Of a stretch of 22,954 nt of DNA, positions 21,471 to 22,954 are shown in pieces. Source of the DNA: JACDDK01 sp038198445. Its GTDB lineage: Bacteria > Actinomycetota > Rubrobacteria > Rubrobacterales > Rubrobacteraceae. The stretch covers positions 1-22,954 of the forward strand of contig JBBPZZ010000110.1 of the NCBI GenBank assembly GCA_038198445.1, written 5' to 3'. Position numbers and translations under genes: made by a program. How positions within the stretch are numbered: position 1 is the stretch's first letter; each line of letters starts with the position of its first letter. The notes below the pieces were generated by a model, which worked only from the letters and a program-made list of their open reading frames with translations, was not told the origin of the DNA and searched no databases.

Positions 21471-22954
21471 GTGAGTACAGTCCATGACGTTGACGTAAAA
21501 GCAATACTCCCTTTCGAGGACCTGGATCGAACGTCGCTGCCTGTAGCCGGCGGCAAGGCGGCCAACCTCGGAGAGTTGATCCGCGCCGGGCTTCCGGTGC
21601 CTCCCGGCTTCTGCGTAACCACGGCGGCCTACGAACTGGTGTCCGGTGGCGCGGGCCTGGATGCCACCCTCACCGCCCTATCCGAAACGCCTCCCGACGA
21701 CACAGCACGCCTGGCGAAACTCGCCTCGGAGGCGCGGGCCCATCTTTTGGCGGCGCCCATACCGGAAGATCTCGCCCGGTCCATCACCGCTGCGTACCTG
21801 GAATTGGGGGACGGAGCACCTGTCCCGGTGGCCGTTCGGTCTTCGGCCACGGCGGAGGACTTACCCCACGCGAGCTTCGCGGGCCAGCAGGACACGTACC
21901 TCTACATCATCGGGGCCGGAGCCGTGCTGGATGCGGTGCGAAACTGTTGGGCCTCGCTGTGGACGGACCGGGCCGTAAGCTACCGGGCCACTAACGTGAT
22001 CGATCCGCGCAGCGTGCGCCTCGCGGTCGCCGTGCAGCGGATGGTTCCCGCCGAGGTAGCCGGCGTCCTCTTCACCGCCAACCCCCTGACGGGACGCCGC
22101 CGCCAGGCCGTCATCGACGCCAGCCCCGGCCTGGGCGAGGCGGTCGTCTCCGGCGCCGTCAACCCCGACCACTTCGTCGTAAACACCGCGACCGGCGAGA
22201 TCGTTGAGCGCCGCCTCGGCGACAAGCGGGTCGAGATCCGGGCCGCCGAGGATAACGGCACGGAGCGCATCGAACTAGACGGGAACAAAAACGAAGCCTC
22301 TCTCTCCGACACACAGATCCGGGCTCTTGCAAACCTGGGAGCAAGGGTCGAGGCGCACTATGGGACGCCGCAGGACACGGAGTGGGCGTTTGACGCGGAC
22401 GGTGGGATCTGGCTGCTCCAGGCGCGTCCGATCACGACGCTCTTCCCCCTACCCGAAAACGCCCCCGCTACGGATGACGAGCTACGCGTGTACTTCTCGG
22501 GCAGTGTCGCCCAGGGTGTCTACCAGCCACTGACGCCGATGGGCCTCCAGGCGTTCCGGCTGGTGGCCTCGGCCGCGGCAACGCTCGCCAGCCGACCGCC
22601 GCGCGACCTCGATGCCGGTCCGGCTTTCTTTACCGATGCTGGCGGCCGCCTCTTCTTCGACGTAACGTCGGCGCTACGCAGCACGTTCGGACGAAGGCTC
22701 CTGGATCTGGCGATGCGCAACATGGAGGCGCGCACCGCTCCCATCCTCCGGCATCTCACCGGAGATCCACGTCTCTCCCCGATACACACGCCCGCGCGGC
22801 GCATCCTGCGCACCCTGCTCCCAATCCTCATCCGGGGACGCACACCACCCCGCATCATTCAGGCGCTCATACGCCCGGAGGTGGCACGGATACGGGCGAG
22901 GCGCGTCGCGGAGAAGTTTCGCATGGCGGGTGAATTGCCTCCAGGCGCGGGCGC
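21471..22954 (+). CDS. PEP synthase / rifampin phosphotransferase-like enzyme, N-terminal part (cut by window edge)
   Basis: From GTG 21471, with GAGGAG five bases upstream, 494 codons run open to the right edge. The first ~325 residues are the PPDK-type ATP-binding domain: GGKAANLGELIRAGLPVPPGF, AVRSSATAEDLPHASFAGQQ (Arg123 region), VQRMVPAEVAGVLFTANPLTG, SPGLGEAVVSGAVNPDHF, and the domain-closing WLLQARPIT near 314-322. After this comes VYFSGSVAQGVYQPLTPMGLQAF and a basic helical region. The layout fits both PEP synthases and rifampin phosphotransferases, the latter having a substrate-binding region right after the ATP domain. The central phosphohistidine domain needed to decide lies outside. 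Short-gap linkage with an FAD monooxygenase favours a modifying role over central metabolism, but this is inference. Confidence 0.85.
   Translation, partial: MSTVHDVDVKAILPFEDLDRTSLPVAGGKAANLGELIRAGLPVPPGFCVTTAAYELVSGGAGLDATLTALSETPPDDTARLAKLASEARAHLLAAPIPEDLARSITAAYLELGDGAPVPVAVRSSATAEDLPHASFAGQQDTYLYIIGAGAVLDAVRNCWASLWTDRAVSYRATNVIDPRSVRLAVAVQRMVPAEVAGVLFTANPLTGRRRQAVIDASPGLGEAVVSGAVNPDHFVVNTATGEIVERRLGDKRVEIRAAEDNGTERIELDGNKNEASLSDTQIRALANLGARVEAHYGTPQDTEWAFDADGGIWLLQARPITTLFPLPENAPATDDELRVYFSGSVAQGVYQPLTPMGLQAFRLVASAAATLASRPPRDLDAGPAFFTDAGGRLFFDVTSALRSTFGRRLLDLAMRNMEARTAPILRHLTGDPRLSPIHTPARRILRTLLPILIRGRTPPRIIQALIRPEVARIRARRVAEKFRMAGELPPGAG

Overview
The window is high-GC bacterial DNA that is dense with genes. 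Frequent GTG and TTG starts, short intergenic gaps, apparently leaderless transcripts, an F420-type (deazaflavin-dependent) oxidoreductase, a MarP-like CvpA-protease and a DUF4385 protein together suggest a deep-branching actinobacterium. Rubrobacter or a relative is my best guess; this is inference from gene content, not a match I could run.

Region 1 (1-1742) is an accessory patch. The left edge holds the 5' end of an IS630-type transposase gene (minus strand). It abuts a XhoI/PaeR7I-family restriction endonuclease gene that lacks its N-terminus, so the element has probably beheaded a type II restriction system. Then come a small acidic antitoxin-like ORF, a DUF433 antitoxin gene with a convincing leaderless promoter, and an overlapping antitoxin/ParE-RelE toxin pair.

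Region 2 (about 1819-6783) is a DNA-repair operon: sbcD, sbcC (zinc hook CPTC, ABC-ATPase head motifs) and an AlkA/HhH-GPD DNA glycosylase. The sbcD reading frame has no ATG, GTG or TTG in front of its first catalytic motif, which is unexpected.

Region 3 (6918-13644) is mostly housekeeping. It holds a secreted purple-acid-phosphatase-like metallophosphoesterase, a minus-strand operon rlmN-ydbS-ydbT (23S rRNA A2503 methylase plus two bacterial-PH membrane proteins), a divergent MarP-like membrane serine protease, a PadR regulator translationally coupled to a membrane protein with a clear promoter and inverted-repeat operator, and a small coiled-coil protein.

Region 4 (13869-18713) contains a stand-alone HsdR-N-type nuclease-like protein whose promoter carries a palindrome between -35 and -10, a DUF4385 protein with a leaderless-looking start, a class-I-like PPK2 polyphosphate kinase with a histone-H1-like lysine-rich tail, a minus-strand glycogen-debranching/amylo-alpha-1,6-glucosidase-like enzyme, and an unlisted 38-residue single-span membrane protein.

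Region 5 (18803-22954) begins with a TetR regulator and its likely operator. The ABC drug-exporter operon expected after it has collapsed into a roughly 290-bp relic that fuses pieces of an ATPase and an ABC-2 permease. An F420-dependent-type oxidoreductase, a PF01494-type FAD monooxygenase and the first 494 codons of a PEP-synthase/rifampin-phosphotransferase-like enzyme follow on the same strand. Together they look like a small-molecule modification/detoxification cluster.

I saw no rRNA, tRNA, CRISPR array or replication origin.
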